In this document: positions 17,972 through 25,881 of the stretch, one piece after another
How positions within the stretch are numbered: position 1 is the stretch's first letter
Layout: each line of letters starts with the position of its first letter
NCBI RefSeq assembly: GCF_003850565.1
Contig: NZ_CP027706.1
Coordinates: 2,542,001-2,606,000 of the forward strand
Length of the DNA stretch: 64,000 nt
Reading direction: 5' to 3'
Source: Pseudomonas sessilinigenes
GTDB taxonomy: Bacteria; Pseudomonadota; Gammaproteobacteria; Pseudomonadales; Pseudomonadaceae
Notes under the pieces: generated by a model
The model's input: only the letters and a program-made list of their open reading frames with translations
Database searches by the model: none
Told to the model about the DNA's origin: nothing
Made by a program: the position numbers and the translations under genes

Positions 17972-18655
17972 ATGAGCGTCGTATTCATCCTGACCTCCCA
18001 CGCTGTACTCGGTGACACCGGTCGTAGCACTGGCCTGTGGCTCGAAGAGTTCCTGGTTCCCTATTACGCGGTGAAAGACGCTGGCCAGCCAACGCTCCTG
18101 GCAACGCCCAAGGGCGGTCATGCGCCTATCGATCCAGCATCGATCGAGGCTCTCAAAGACAGTGAGGTTTACGCTCGCTTCGCCAAGGATGCTCAGTTGC
18201 ACCAGGCCTTGGAAAGCACCACCGAACTGTCCAGCCTAAGCCCCGCAGCCATTGCCGCTGCGATCTATCCAGGCGGCCATGGCCCGCTCTGGGATCTGCG
18301 TCATGACCAGGCGTCGATTCGCTTGATCGAGTCGTTGCTGGGCGCAGGCAAGCCTGTCGCCACCATCTGCCATGCCGGTTGCGCGCTGCTTGAGGTCAAA
18401 AAAGTTGACGGCAGTCCGCTCGTCAAGGGCCTCAACGTGACCGCTTTCAGCGACAGCGAAGAGGCGGCGGTGGCGATGGTCGAACACGTTCCCTATCTGG
18501 TGGAGACCGACCTCAAGGCGCTCGGTGCGCTCTACACCAAAGCATCGGATTGGACCGAACACTCAGTGCAAGATGGCTTGGTCATTACGGGGCAGAACCC
18601 GGCCTCGTCGGCAGCCGTCGCGCAGAAAGTCCTGGCCCAGATCAGCAAGAAGTAA
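17972..18655 (+). CDS. DJ-1/PfpI-superfamily protein
   Basis: This 227-residue class I glutamine amidotransferase-like protein carries the nucleophile elbow TICHAGCALL with Cys133-His134, a glycine-rich loop YPGGHGPLWDL, and a Glu near position 25. These are the residues used by Hsp31/glyoxalase III-type members. It may act as a hydratase or hydrolase, or detoxify a reactive carbonyl from the pathway. It precedes the first short-chain dehydrogenase by only 10 bases. Confidence 0.82.
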   Translation: MSVVFILTSHAVLGDTGRSTGLWLEEFLVPYYAVKDAGQPTLLATPKGGHAPIDPASIEALKDSEVYARFAKDAQLHQALESTTELSSLSPAAIAAAIYPGGHGPLWDLRHDQASIRLIESLLGAGKPVATICHAGCALLEVKKVDGSPLVKGLNVTAFSDSEEAAVAMVEHVPYLVETDLKALGALYTKASDWTEHSVQDGLVITGQNPASSAAVAQKVLAQISKK

Positions 18656-18665
18656 GGAGCCTGCC

Positions 18666-19409
18666 ATGCGCCTTGAAGGAAAAGTCGCTGTTATCTCCGG
18701 AGCATGCTCAGGTCTTGGAAGGGCTACCGCTCTTCGCTTTGCCCAGGAGGGTGCCAAGCTCGTGTTGGGGGATATCAACGAGCAGGCCGCCAGCGCCCTG
18801 ATTGATGAGATCGTTGCCGCAGGGAGTGAAGCCATGTTCGTTCGGCTCGACGTGCGCAACGAGTCCAACTGGGTCGAGCTATTCGAGCAGTCGCAGGCCC
18901 GGTTTGGCCAGGTTGATGTGGTGATGAACAGTGCTGGCATTGCCGTTCCCGGCAACGTTGAAGACATGAGTTTCGAGGACTGGAAGCGCGAGCTCGATGT
19001 CAACCTCAATGGCACCTTCTTCGGCACCAAGCACGGCATGAAGGCCTTGAAGACGCGCGGCGGATCGATCATCAACCTGTCTTCGATCGAGGGCATCGTT
19101 GGTATCGATACCTATGCCGCCTACAGCGCCGGCAAGGCTGGCGTTCGCAACTTGACGAAATCCGCCGCGCTGCACGCCGGGCGCAAAGGCTACAAGGTCA
19201 GGGTCAACAGCATCCACCCGGGCTACATCAAAACCCCGATGGTAGGGGATGACCCGGCGGAACTGGCTCGCTTGGCCAGGCTCCATCCGATTGGTCACTT
19301 GGGGGAACCGATGGATATCGCCAACATGGCACTGTTCCTCGCCTCGGACGAATCGAAGTTCGCTACCGGCGCTGAATTTGTCATCGATGGCGGCTTCCTC
19401 GCGCAGTAA
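18666..19409 (+). CDS. Short-chain dehydrogenase/reductase (first of two)
   Basis: This 247-residue classical SDR has the cofactor motif GACSGLGRATALRF, structural NSAGI, catalytic Ser in NLSSIEGIVG and Tyr/Lys in YAAYSAGKAG. An aspartate after strand 2 (LGDINEQ) favours NAD over NADP. The start at 18666 follows AAGGAG by seven bases. It is in the dioxygenase operon. It probably interconverts an alcohol and a ketone; a beta-keto acid product would suit the decarboxylase-like enzyme of the same cluster. Confidence 0.9.
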   Translation: MRLEGKVAVISGACSGLGRATALRFAQEGAKLVLGDINEQAASALIDEIVAAGSEAMFVRLDVRNESNWVELFEQSQARFGQVDVVMNSAGIAVPGNVEDMSFEDWKRELDVNLNGTFFGTKHGMKALKTRGGSIINLSSIEGIVGIDTYAAYSAGKAGVRNLTKSAALHAGRKGYKVRVNSIHPGYIKTPMVGDDPAELARLARLHPIGHLGEPMDIANMALFLASDESKFATGAEFVIDGGFLAQ

Positions 19410-19442
19410 GTCCTGGTCACTGAGCAAGTAGTGGAGCACATC

Positions 19443-20204
19443 ATGAAAAACGTAGCCGTCATCACAGGGGCAGCTTCCGGTATCGGGCAGGCTACAGCGC
19501 GGGTATTTGCCCAACGCGGTTACACCGTTGTGGGCGCTGACCGGGACCTGGCCGGGATGGAACACACGGCCGAGCAGATCAAGGCTATCGGTGGAGTGTT
19601 CGATTTTCGTGCCGTCGATGTCGCGAACGAATCCGAGGTCAGGGCTTTGATCGCCCATGCCAAAGAGCGTTTCGGGTGGTTATCGGCAGTTGTTTCCTGT
19701 GCCGGTGTGGCTCGTACGGGCCGGATCGATGAGATGCCACGCAGTGATTGGGATCTGCAGATCTCCGTCAACCTCACAGGCACTTACCTTCTGGCCAAGA
19801 GTGCCATGCAAGTCTTCATGGAACTCAAGGGGGGAAGCTTCGTTGCCGTCAGCTCCGATGCGGGTGTTCGCGGGGCTTCGGGCTACGCAGCATATTGTGC
19901 GTCCAAACATGGAGTCATTGGTTTGGTTCGTTGTTTGGCACTGGACTACGGGAAGTTTGGAATTCGTTCTAATGCAGTCTGCCCGGGGTTCGTGCAGACC
20001 CAAATGATGGATCGGTTGTTCGCTGAGGCGGCTGATCCGGAGAAGGAAAAACGCTCCTACATGAAAGAAGTTCCTCTTGGTCGCTTCGCTGCTCCGGAAG
20101 AAGTTGGGAAGGTCATTGAGCATTTGTCTTCTGAAGATGCGGCCTACACCAACGGTATGATCTACGCACTTGATGGTGGTGTTACGGCAGGCCACTTCGG
20201 ATAG
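19443..20204 (+). CDS. Short-chain dehydrogenase/reductase (second of two)
   Basis: This 253-residue classical SDR has TGAASGIGQATARVF, SCAGVARTG, catalytic Ser in VAVSSDAG and YAAYCASKHG. The Asp in GADRDLAG suggests NAD preference. The ATG at 19443 follows GGAG at correct spacing; an in-frame GTG 12 bases earlier is less likely. It is the last gene before a strong terminator. It differs enough from its neighbour to act on a separate step rather than being a recent duplicate. Confidence 0.9.
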   Translation: MKNVAVITGAASGIGQATARVFAQRGYTVVGADRDLAGMEHTAEQIKAIGGVFDFRAVDVANESEVRALIAHAKERFGWLSAVVSCAGVARTGRIDEMPRSDWDLQISVNLTGTYLLAKSAMQVFMELKGGSFVAVSSDAGVRGASGYAAYCASKHGVIGLVRCLALDYGKFGIRSNAVCPGFVQTQMMDRLFAEAADPEKEKRSYMKEVPLGRFAAPEEVGKVIEHLSSEDAAYTNGMIYALDGGVTAGHFG

Positions 20205-20223
20205 GTTTCGTACGATCTCGGTG

Positions 20224-20248
20224 AAGGGTGCCCTGTGCACCCTTTTTT
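20224..20248 (+). terminator. Rho-independent terminator of the dioxygenase operon
   Basis: AAGGGTG/CACCCTT with a seven-base loop is followed immediately by a run of T. It is 20 bases after the last SDR stop codon and sets the end of the operon that starts at 15504. Confidence 0.85.
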
Positions 20249-20484
20249 GTGGACAACGGTAACACCTTAGTAACAGCGTTCTGATGGCGCCTCACGCTTG
20301 AGCATGTGTGCACTAGGGTAGTGCTCCTGTTCAAGTCTGATTATTTCGAATCGTTATTTCTGGTTGGTCTTTTTATTGTTTTTTTAAAAAAAACACGCTT
20401 GTCAAAGCCTGTGTTCAAGACTTTTGTCGGATCTACGGGCGTTTGACTTTACTTTATGAAAATTAAGGGTTTTTTGGCTCTTGT

Positions 20485-20500
20485 CGGCACGCTCCTTGCT
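20485..20500 (+). promoter_or_regulatory. Sigma-54-type (-24/-12) promoter of the AraC gene
   Basis: The sequence CGGCACGCTCCTTGCT matches the RpoN consensus TGGCACG-N4-TTGCW at all but the first position. The invariant GG (20486-20487) and GC (20498-20499) are exactly ten bases apart. Transcription would begin near 20511, about 29 bases before the AraC start codon. The rest of the gap 20205-20539 is visibly AT-rich, with a poly-T/poly-A stretch near 20380-20400. Confidence 0.7.
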
Positions 20501-20539
20501 CTTGATGTACTAGCTCCCCCCGTGTGGATGTAAACGATC

Positions 20540-21499
20540 ATGAGTTCCGCCGATACCAATGCTGTTCGATTTTCTGTCTCCAACGATGTTTGCGAGCATG
20601 CCAATGGCCTTGACCAATGGCTCGACAACCGATATCACCAGTTGGAGAAGAAGTCCAAGTTTCACGGCATGCTGTCTGATATCCAGTTGGATAAGCGGGT
20701 GCGCGTCACCAAGGAAATAATTAACACCCCTTTGGTGGAACAGATTGGATATGTACCGTCCGATAAAATCATGCTTATTAACATTCAGGGCGATAGCGAT
20801 ATTCTCATTAATGGAAGATACGTAAACTCTGGAAGTTTTCATGTTTCCTCCGGCAAGCCTATTCATGCCATTTCGAAAAGCATGATTTGTGCCTATATCG
20901 TCACGCTGGATAGAGACTTTTTCTTGGAGCACATCACCGAGGGGGCAAAGATCAAGTCTCTCAAGGGGGTATTCGAGACGTTCATCACGCCTTCCCATGG
21001 ATCGGTTCTGGACTTCCAAAAGACTGTTCTGCAGAACTTTGTCGATAGCCCTCCAGGTGAGGTGTGCCAAGCCAGTACCAAGCGTTTGATGGGCTCCATA
21101 CAGGAAATCGCACTGAGCGAAGCCGATGGTGTGCTTCGGGTGTTGCCGCCTAGTACCCGTGCATACATTGTTGATAGAAGTTGTGAACTCCTGTTCGACA
21201 ATTTCTCCAATGAGGAATTTGGGGTCTTGGAGATGTGCAATTACCTGAAGGTGAGTCGCCGCACGCTTCAATATAGTTTCGAGTCGGTCATGGGCATGTC
21301 ACCATCCAACTATGTTCGGACGGTGCGGTTGAATGTCGCTCGCAAGTTGATGCTGTTGTCGCCACACGACAAGATCCAAGGCGCCGCCCTGGACGCCGGG
21401 TTCAGTCACTTGGGGCGCTTCTCCAAGTACTATCAAGACTTCTTCGGCGAGCTGCCTTCTCAGACGGTAGGGCGAGTAGCGAACCGAGTGCCTCATTGA
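20540..21499 (+). CDS. AraC-family regulator of the EutR-like type
   Basis: This 319-residue protein has a long N-terminal sensor region without a recognisable cupin motif, and a C-terminal AraC double helix-turn-helix: EEFGVLEMCNYLKVSRRTLQYSFESVMGMSP and IQGAALDAGFSHLGRFSKYYQDFFGELPS. The layout matches regulators such as EutR, usually activators of amine or alcohol catabolism. It lies just downstream of the dioxygenase operon, behind a sigma-54-like promoter, and is the obvious candidate activator for the whole 11-20 kb cluster. Codon and base use are visibly AT-richer than in the flanking core genes. Confidence 0.85.
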   Translation: MSSADTNAVRFSVSNDVCEHANGLDQWLDNRYHQLEKKSKFHGMLSDIQLDKRVRVTKEIINTPLVEQIGYVPSDKIMLINIQGDSDILINGRYVNSGSFHVSSGKPIHAISKSMICAYIVTLDRDFFLEHITEGAKIKSLKGVFETFITPSHGSVLDFQKTVLQNFVDSPPGEVCQASTKRLMGSIQEIALSEADGVLRVLPPSTRAYIVDRSCELLFDNFSNEEFGVLEMCNYLKVSRRTLQYSFESVMGMSPSNYVRTVRLNVARKLMLLSPHDKIQGAALDAGFSHLGRFSKYYQDFFGELPSQTVGRVANRVPH

Positions 21500-21942
21500 A
21501 AGAGGCCAAGCCAGTACTGCTGGGAGTGCCGAGCCGGGGTGAAGCAGCGCCTGATCCTGGCTAACACTTGAGTTCAGTGGAATCAGTCGCACAGCAGATT
21601 TGAACGCTCAAGGCGCGTCCTTCAGGACGCTGCAAGTGTTTGCCTGTGGTGATTTGGGTTTGCTAGTGAGGAATTGATTTCTTTCCGGCGCAGCTTTATC
21701 AACATTCTCTGCTACTTGGGGGGGAGCCGTGTCTGCAAGCCTGCCTGGTGCCAGCCATCACCTCGACGCTGGGTTCGACCTTGGCTTGTCCGTCTTTTCA
21801 TCGCGTTGCTGCTAATTCAAACCCCATAGAAAACAGCGGCTCCTTGAGGGCGTTGCTTGGAAGTCCCTTCCCGGAAATTTCTGATGCGGTTGTCTTTAAC
21901 TCGCTATGAGTTGGCGTAGGCCAGCTATATCTAGCAATTCTG
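21500..21942. other. Intergenic region at the right edge of the accessory block
   Basis: No gene was recognised. A short hairpin (GCGTCC/GGACGC, 21615-21630) without a T tract may end the AraC transcript. I found no tRNA, integrase or direct repeat that would mark an island boundary. Confidence 0.4.
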
Positions 21943-21966
21943 TCAGGTGGACAATAGCCCACCTGA
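21943..21966. promoter_or_regulatory. Inverted repeat before the DMT transporter gene
   Basis: TCAGGTGG and CCACCTGA are exact inverted repeats with an eight-base spacer, ending 22 bases before the start codon. It could be an operator or a leader hairpin. Confidence 0.5.
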
Positions 21967-21988
21967 ATCATCCACCCAAGGAACCGTC

Positions 21989-22924
21989 ATGGCTGTACGC
22001 CAACCCCTCGATGCCACGGCTTGCAGCCTGATGGTCGGCCTGTGTGCCGTCTGGGGCCTGCAACAGGTGGCGCTCAAGGCCACCGCCCAGGACATCGCGC
22101 CGATCATGCAGATTGCCCTGCGTTCCGCTGGCGCTGCATTACTGGTGGGGCTGCTGATGCTCTGGCGCGGCGAGCGCCTGGGCCTGCGTGAAGGTCACTG
22201 GCGCCCCGGCCTGCTGGTGGGCGCGCTGTTTGCCCTGGAGTTCCTGCTGGTGGGCGAGGGCCTGCGTCATACCAGTGCTTCGCATATGGCGATCTTCCTT
22301 TATACCGCGCCGATCTTCGCCGCCCTGGGCCTGCATTGGCGGCTACCCGCCGAGCGTCTCAAGTCGATGCAATGGCTGGGGATCGGCGTGGCGTTCGCCG
22401 GTATTGTCGTGGCCTTCAGCGGGCCTTCGTCCCAGGGCGCCGGGGGCAATGCATTGCTGGGGGATTTCCTCGGCCTGCTGGGCGGTGCCGCCTGGGGGGC
22501 GACCACGGTGGTGGTGCGCTGTTCACGCCTGGCTTCGAGCCCCACCACCCGGACCTTGCAGTACCAGTTGCTGGGTGCCTGCGTCTGGTTGGGATTGGCG
22601 GCCTGGTTGTCCGGGCAAGCCTCCATCCGCTTCACCCCGCTGGTCATCACCAGCCTGAGCTTCCAGGTGCTGGTGGTGTCTTTTGCCAGCTTCCTGATCT
22701 GGTTCGGCCTGCTGCGCCGCTACCTGGCCTCGCGCCTGGGGGTACTGTCGTTCATGACGCCGCTGTTCGGCATCGGTTTTGGCGTGTGGCTGCTGCACGA
22801 GCCCCTGGAGCCGAGCTTCATCTTCGGCGCCGCGCTGGTGCTGGCGGGCATCATGCTGGTCAGCGGCTATGAATGGCTGCGCCAGCGCCTGGGCCATGGC
22901 CCGCGGCGAGCCATGGGGTCCTGA
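21989..22924 (+). CDS. EamA/DMT-superfamily transporter
   Basis: This 311-residue inner-membrane protein has ten predicted hydrophobic segments in two EamA repeats, the usual length for drug/metabolite exporters. The first repeat begins MVGLCAVWGLQQVALKATAQ and the second begins around GDFLGLLGGAAWGATTVVVR. The ATG at 21989 has AAGGA seven bases upstream; an in-frame earlier start adds 14 polar residues and lies in the palindrome. Substrate unknown; family members export amino acids, purines or other metabolites. Confidence 0.88.
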   Translation: MAVRQPLDATACSLMVGLCAVWGLQQVALKATAQDIAPIMQIALRSAGAALLVGLLMLWRGERLGLREGHWRPGLLVGALFALEFLLVGEGLRHTSASHMAIFLYTAPIFAALGLHWRLPAERLKSMQWLGIGVAFAGIVVAFSGPSSQGAGGNALLGDFLGLLGGAAWGATTVVVRCSRLASSPTTRTLQYQLLGACVWLGLAAWLSGQASIRFTPLVITSLSFQVLVVSFASFLIWFGLLRRYLASRLGVLSFMTPLFGIGFGVWLLHEPLEPSFIFGAALVLAGIMLVSGYEWLRQRLGHGPRRAMGS

Positions 22925-22933
22925 ATGGCGGCC

Positions 22934-23587
22934 TCAGGGCTTGGGCGCCGCGAGCTTGTCCTGGATCTTCTGCTGGAGCTGGATGGCGGCGGTGCAGGCC
23001 GGGTCCTTGAGACCGTGCTTGTTGCAGGACCTGTCCAGCACCTTGAGGGCCTTGATGCTGTCCGGCGGGGTGCCAATGCCCTGGCTCAGGTTGAACCCGT
23101 ACATGGTGCAGGCCCAGGGGTCGTCCGTCTCGCAGGCCTTGGCGTAGGTCTGGGTTACGCACTGGCGCACGGACTCGTCGTCGGGGCTGGCCACGAACAT
23201 CCCGGCCGCACGGTTGGTGCAGCCGGACATCACGCCCAGGCTGCAGGCTCTCTGGAACAGCGGCTCATAGCCCATGGCCGGGCCCTTGGCCTTTTGCACG
23301 TTGATGGCTAGCCAGTAGCAGTCATTGCCATCGCCGGCCTTGCAGTGTTGCAGGCAGCTTTCCATGTGCTCGGCCTCGCTGCAGTTGTCGCCGCGGTCGA
23401 GACTTGCCTGCGCTCGTTTCGGGATCAGCGTCGCCGGGCATTGCTGGGCCTGGGCCTGCCATTGCGACTGCGCCAGGACCTTGTTCGATACCGCTTCGGC
23501 CGGGGTCGTGGGCGTTGTCGCGGCCTGGGTCTGCCAGATGGGCAGCAGGATCAGGGTCAATAACCAGGAGGCGGCGGGGTGGCGCAT
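22934..23587 (-). CDS. Secreted Sel1-like, cysteine-rich repeat protein
   Basis: This 217-residue protein has a signal peptide (about residues 1-22, LLTLILLPIWQTQAA). The mature part resembles Sel1/Hcp-type tandem helical repeats with paired cysteines (EHMESCLQHCKAGDGNDCYWLA, LFQRACSLGVMSGCTNRAA, AKACETDDPWACTMYG, LDRSCNKHGLKDPAC). The cysteine spacing suggests disulfides across each repeat and a periplasmic location. Function unknown. It is convergent with the DMT gene and divergent from the LexA-controlled pair. Confidence 0.7.
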   Translation of the reverse strand: MRHPAASWLLTLILLPIWQTQAATTPTTPAEAVSNKVLAQSQWQAQAQQCPATLIPKRAQASLDRGDNCSEAEHMESCLQHCKAGDGNDCYWLAINVQKAKGPAMGYEPLFQRACSLGVMSGCTNRAAGMFVASPDDESVRQCVTQTYAKACETDDPWACTMYGFNLSQGIGTPPDSIKALKVLDRSCNKHGLKDPACTAAIQLQQKIQDKLAAPKP

Positions 23588-23731
23588 GGAGCAGTCCTTT
23601 CTCGGGGCGGGGAGGGGCGCGTATCTTAAGGGCTTTGGCGAATCTGGCGAGGGATTTGTCCGGGTTATCCGGGGTATTTTTTCATGATCCAGCCCCCCGG
23701 CCCCCTTGAACTGGCAAGGGCGAATTCTTTA

Positions 23732-23747
23732 CTGTATATAAAAACAG
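23732..23747. promoter_or_regulatory. LexA (SOS) box
   Basis: CTGTATATAAAAACAG fits the Pseudomonas/E. coli LexA consensus CTGT-N8-ACAG with the preferred AT-rich centre. A likely -35 TTGAAC (23706-23711) and a -10 TACTGT, 18 bases apart, would overlap the box, so LexA would block polymerase. It ends 15 bases before the radical-SAM start codon. Confidence 0.9.
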
Positions 23748-23762
23748 TATCCGGGTCCGGCC

Positions 23763-24983
23763 ATGCAACTGATCGACAAGCTGGGCATCCTCGCCGATGC
23801 CGCCAAGTACGACGCTTCCTGCGCCAGCAGTGGCGCCCCCAAGCGCAGCTCCCAGGGCAAGGAAGGGTTGGGCTCGACCAACGGCATGGGCATCTGCCAT
23901 AGCTACACGCCGGACGGGCGCTGCGTCTCGTTGCTGAAGATCCTCCTGACCAACTTCTGCCTTTACGACTGCCAGTATTGCGTCAACCGCCGTTCCAGCG
24001 ATGTGCCACGGGCCCGCTTCACCCCCGAGGAAGTGGTACGCCTGACCCTGGACTTCTATCGGCGCAACTGCGTCAGCGGGCTGTTCCTCAGTTCCGGGAT
24101 CATCCGCTCGGCGGACTACACCATGGAGCAGTTGGTGCAGGTGGCCAGGCTCTTGCGTGAGGAGCACGAGTTCCGTGGCTACATCCACCTCAAGACCATC
24201 CCTGATGCCGACCCCGCGTTGATCGAGCAGGCCGGGCGCTATGCCGACCGCTTGAGCGTGAATGTCGAGTTGCCCACCGACCAGGGCCTCAGGACCCTGG
24301 CCCCGGAAAAGCAGCTGGGCTCGATCAAGCAGGCCATGCGCACCATCCACACCGGCGAGCAGACGGTGCTCAACGAGCCCCGGGCACCGCGTTTCGCCCC
24401 GGCTGGGCAGAGCACGCAGATGATCGTTGGCGCTGACGACACCGACGACAGCACCATCTTGCACAGTGCCGAGGCGTTGTACGGCAACTTCCGCCTGCGC
24501 CGGGTCTATTACTCGGCCTTCAGCCCGATCCCCAACAGCCCGAAGAGCGTGCCCCTGGCCGCGCCGCCGCTGATGCGCGAGCACCGCCTGTACCAGGCCG
24601 ACTTCCTGTTGCGCGGTTATGGCTTCAGCGCCAATGAACTGTTCAAGGGGCCCGGGCACCTGGCCCTGGACATCGACCCCAAGCTGGCCTGGGCCCTGGA
24701 GAACCGCAGCCTGTTTCCCCTGGACCTGAACCGCGCCGAACCAGCGTTGATCGCGCGTATCCCGGGGATCGGCCTGCGTACCACCCAGCGCCTGGTGGAG
24801 CTGCGCCGGGAACGGCGCATCCGCTTCGAGGACCTGGCGCGCATGCGGTGCGTGCTGGGCAAGGCCAAGCCGTTCCTGATCACCAGCGACTATCACCCGC
24901 GCCAGGCCGAGACCAGCAGCGCGCAGCTCTACCAGCAACTGCGCGATCGCCCGCAGCCGCAGCAGATGGGGTTGTGGGGATGA
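23763..24983 (+). CDS. Putative DNA-modification/repair radical SAM protein (TIGR03916-like)
   Basis: This 406-residue protein has the radical SAM cluster motif CLYDCQYC near residue 67 and a C-terminal helix-hairpin-helix (RIPGIGLRTTQRLVELRRE) expected to bind DNA. This matches the family annotated as a radical SAM protein linked to a uracil-DNA-glycosylase-like partner. The reaction is not established. The LexA box ahead of it places it in the DNA-damage response. Its stop overlaps the start of the next gene (ATGA), so the two proteins are coupled. Confidence 0.87.
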   Translation: MQLIDKLGILADAAKYDASCASSGAPKRSSQGKEGLGSTNGMGICHSYTPDGRCVSLLKILLTNFCLYDCQYCVNRRSSDVPRARFTPEEVVRLTLDFYRRNCVSGLFLSSGIIRSADYTMEQLVQVARLLREEHEFRGYIHLKTIPDADPALIEQAGRYADRLSVNVELPTDQGLRTLAPEKQLGSIKQAMRTIHTGEQTVLNEPRAPRFAPAGQSTQMIVGADDTDDSTILHSAEALYGNFRLRRVYYSAFSPIPNSPKSVPLAAPPLMREHRLYQADFLLRGYGFSANELFKGPGHLALDIDPKLAWALENRSLFPLDLNRAEPALIARIPGIGLRTTQRLVELRRERRIRFEDLARMRCVLGKAKPFLITSDYHPRQAETSSAQLYQQLRDRPQPQQMGLWG

Positions 24984-25813
24984 TCGACCTGGACTGCCAC
25001 GAGTCGTTCGACACCTGGCGCGAGCAGGCCCGGCGCTTGCTCAGCCATGGCATCGACCCCAGCCAGGTCAGTTGGTCCGGCGCCTGCGAGGCCGACCTGT
25101 TCGGCCAGCAGCAGGACTATCCGCAGCAGCCCGGGCCGTTCCAGGCGCGCATTCCCCTGGCCCTGCTGGGCTTGTTGCAACGGGCGGGAAGCTATTGCGG
25201 CGAGCAACGCTGGAGCCTGTTGTACGAGGTGTTGTGGCGGGTCAGCCATGGCGACCGCACGGCCATGCTCAGCGGCGACCCCTTGGGCAGCGAATTGCAA
25301 CGGCGCATCCGCCAGGTGGATCGCGAGGCCCATCATTTGCACGCTTTCGTGCGTTTTATCGCGGTGCCGCCAGGGCGTTCGGCCCTGGCCGAGCAGCCGC
25401 AATTCGTGGCCTGGCATGAGCCGGCCCACGACATCCTGGCCAGCGCCAGCGAGCATTTCATCGGGCGCATGGGGCGCCAGCGCTGGATGATCGCCACGCC
25501 CCGGGACGGGGTGTATTTCGATGGCGAACGCCTGCTGTACCAGCGCCAGTGTCCACTTGGCTGGCAACAGTTGGCCCAGGGCATGGAAGACCCCGGGGGC
25601 GAGCTGTGGTTGACCTACTACAGCCATATCTTCAACCCGGCGCGGCTCAACCCCAAGGTCATGCAGGGGCACTTGCCGGCACGGTTCTGGAAGCACCTGC
25701 CGGAGGGGCCGTTGATCCCCGCGTTGATCGCCCAGGCGCGCCACGGCAAGCAGCGCGATGGCCAGGCCAGCCAGGTGGCGGTGCGGCCGGGCAAGCGCAT
25801 CGGCAGCAACTGA
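24980..25813 (+). CDS. TIGR03915-type DNA metabolism protein, without fused glycosylase
   Basis: This 277-residue protein overlaps the radical SAM gene by four bases. Its sequence (FVRFIAVPPGR region, then WMIATPRDGVYFDGE and YYSHIFNPARLNPKVMQGHLPARFWKHLPEG) matches the TIGR03915 family, partner of the TIGR03916 radical SAM protein. In many bacteria this domain is fused to a C-terminal uracil-DNA-glycosylase-like domain; here the protein ends with a short basic tail about 20 residues after the family domain, so the glycosylase part is absent. Role: probable DNA repair under SOS control. Confidence 0.82.
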   Translation: MIDLDCHESFDTWREQARRLLSHGIDPSQVSWSGACEADLFGQQQDYPQQPGPFQARIPLALLGLLQRAGSYCGEQRWSLLYEVLWRVSHGDRTAMLSGDPLGSELQRRIRQVDREAHHLHAFVRFIAVPPGRSALAEQPQFVAWHEPAHDILASASEHFIGRMGRQRWMIATPRDGVYFDGERLLYQRQCPLGWQQLAQGMEDPGGELWLTYYSHIFNPARLNPKVMQGHLPARFWKHLPEGPLIPALIAQARHGKQRDGQASQVAVRPGKRIGSN

Positions 25814-25834
25814 GCCAAGCGCTGGACAATAAAA

Positions 25835-25863
25835 AGCCCGCCGCTGGCAAGCAGGGGCGGGCT
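25835..25863. terminator. Bidirectional terminator between the SOS pair and ilvE
   Basis: AGCCCGCC/GGCGGGCT forms a GC-rich stem, with AAAAA on the left, so on the minus strand the stem of ilvE is followed by TTTTT. It lies between two convergent stop codons. Confidence 0.8.
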
Positions 25864-25881
25864 CGGGTGAAGCGGGGCGGG

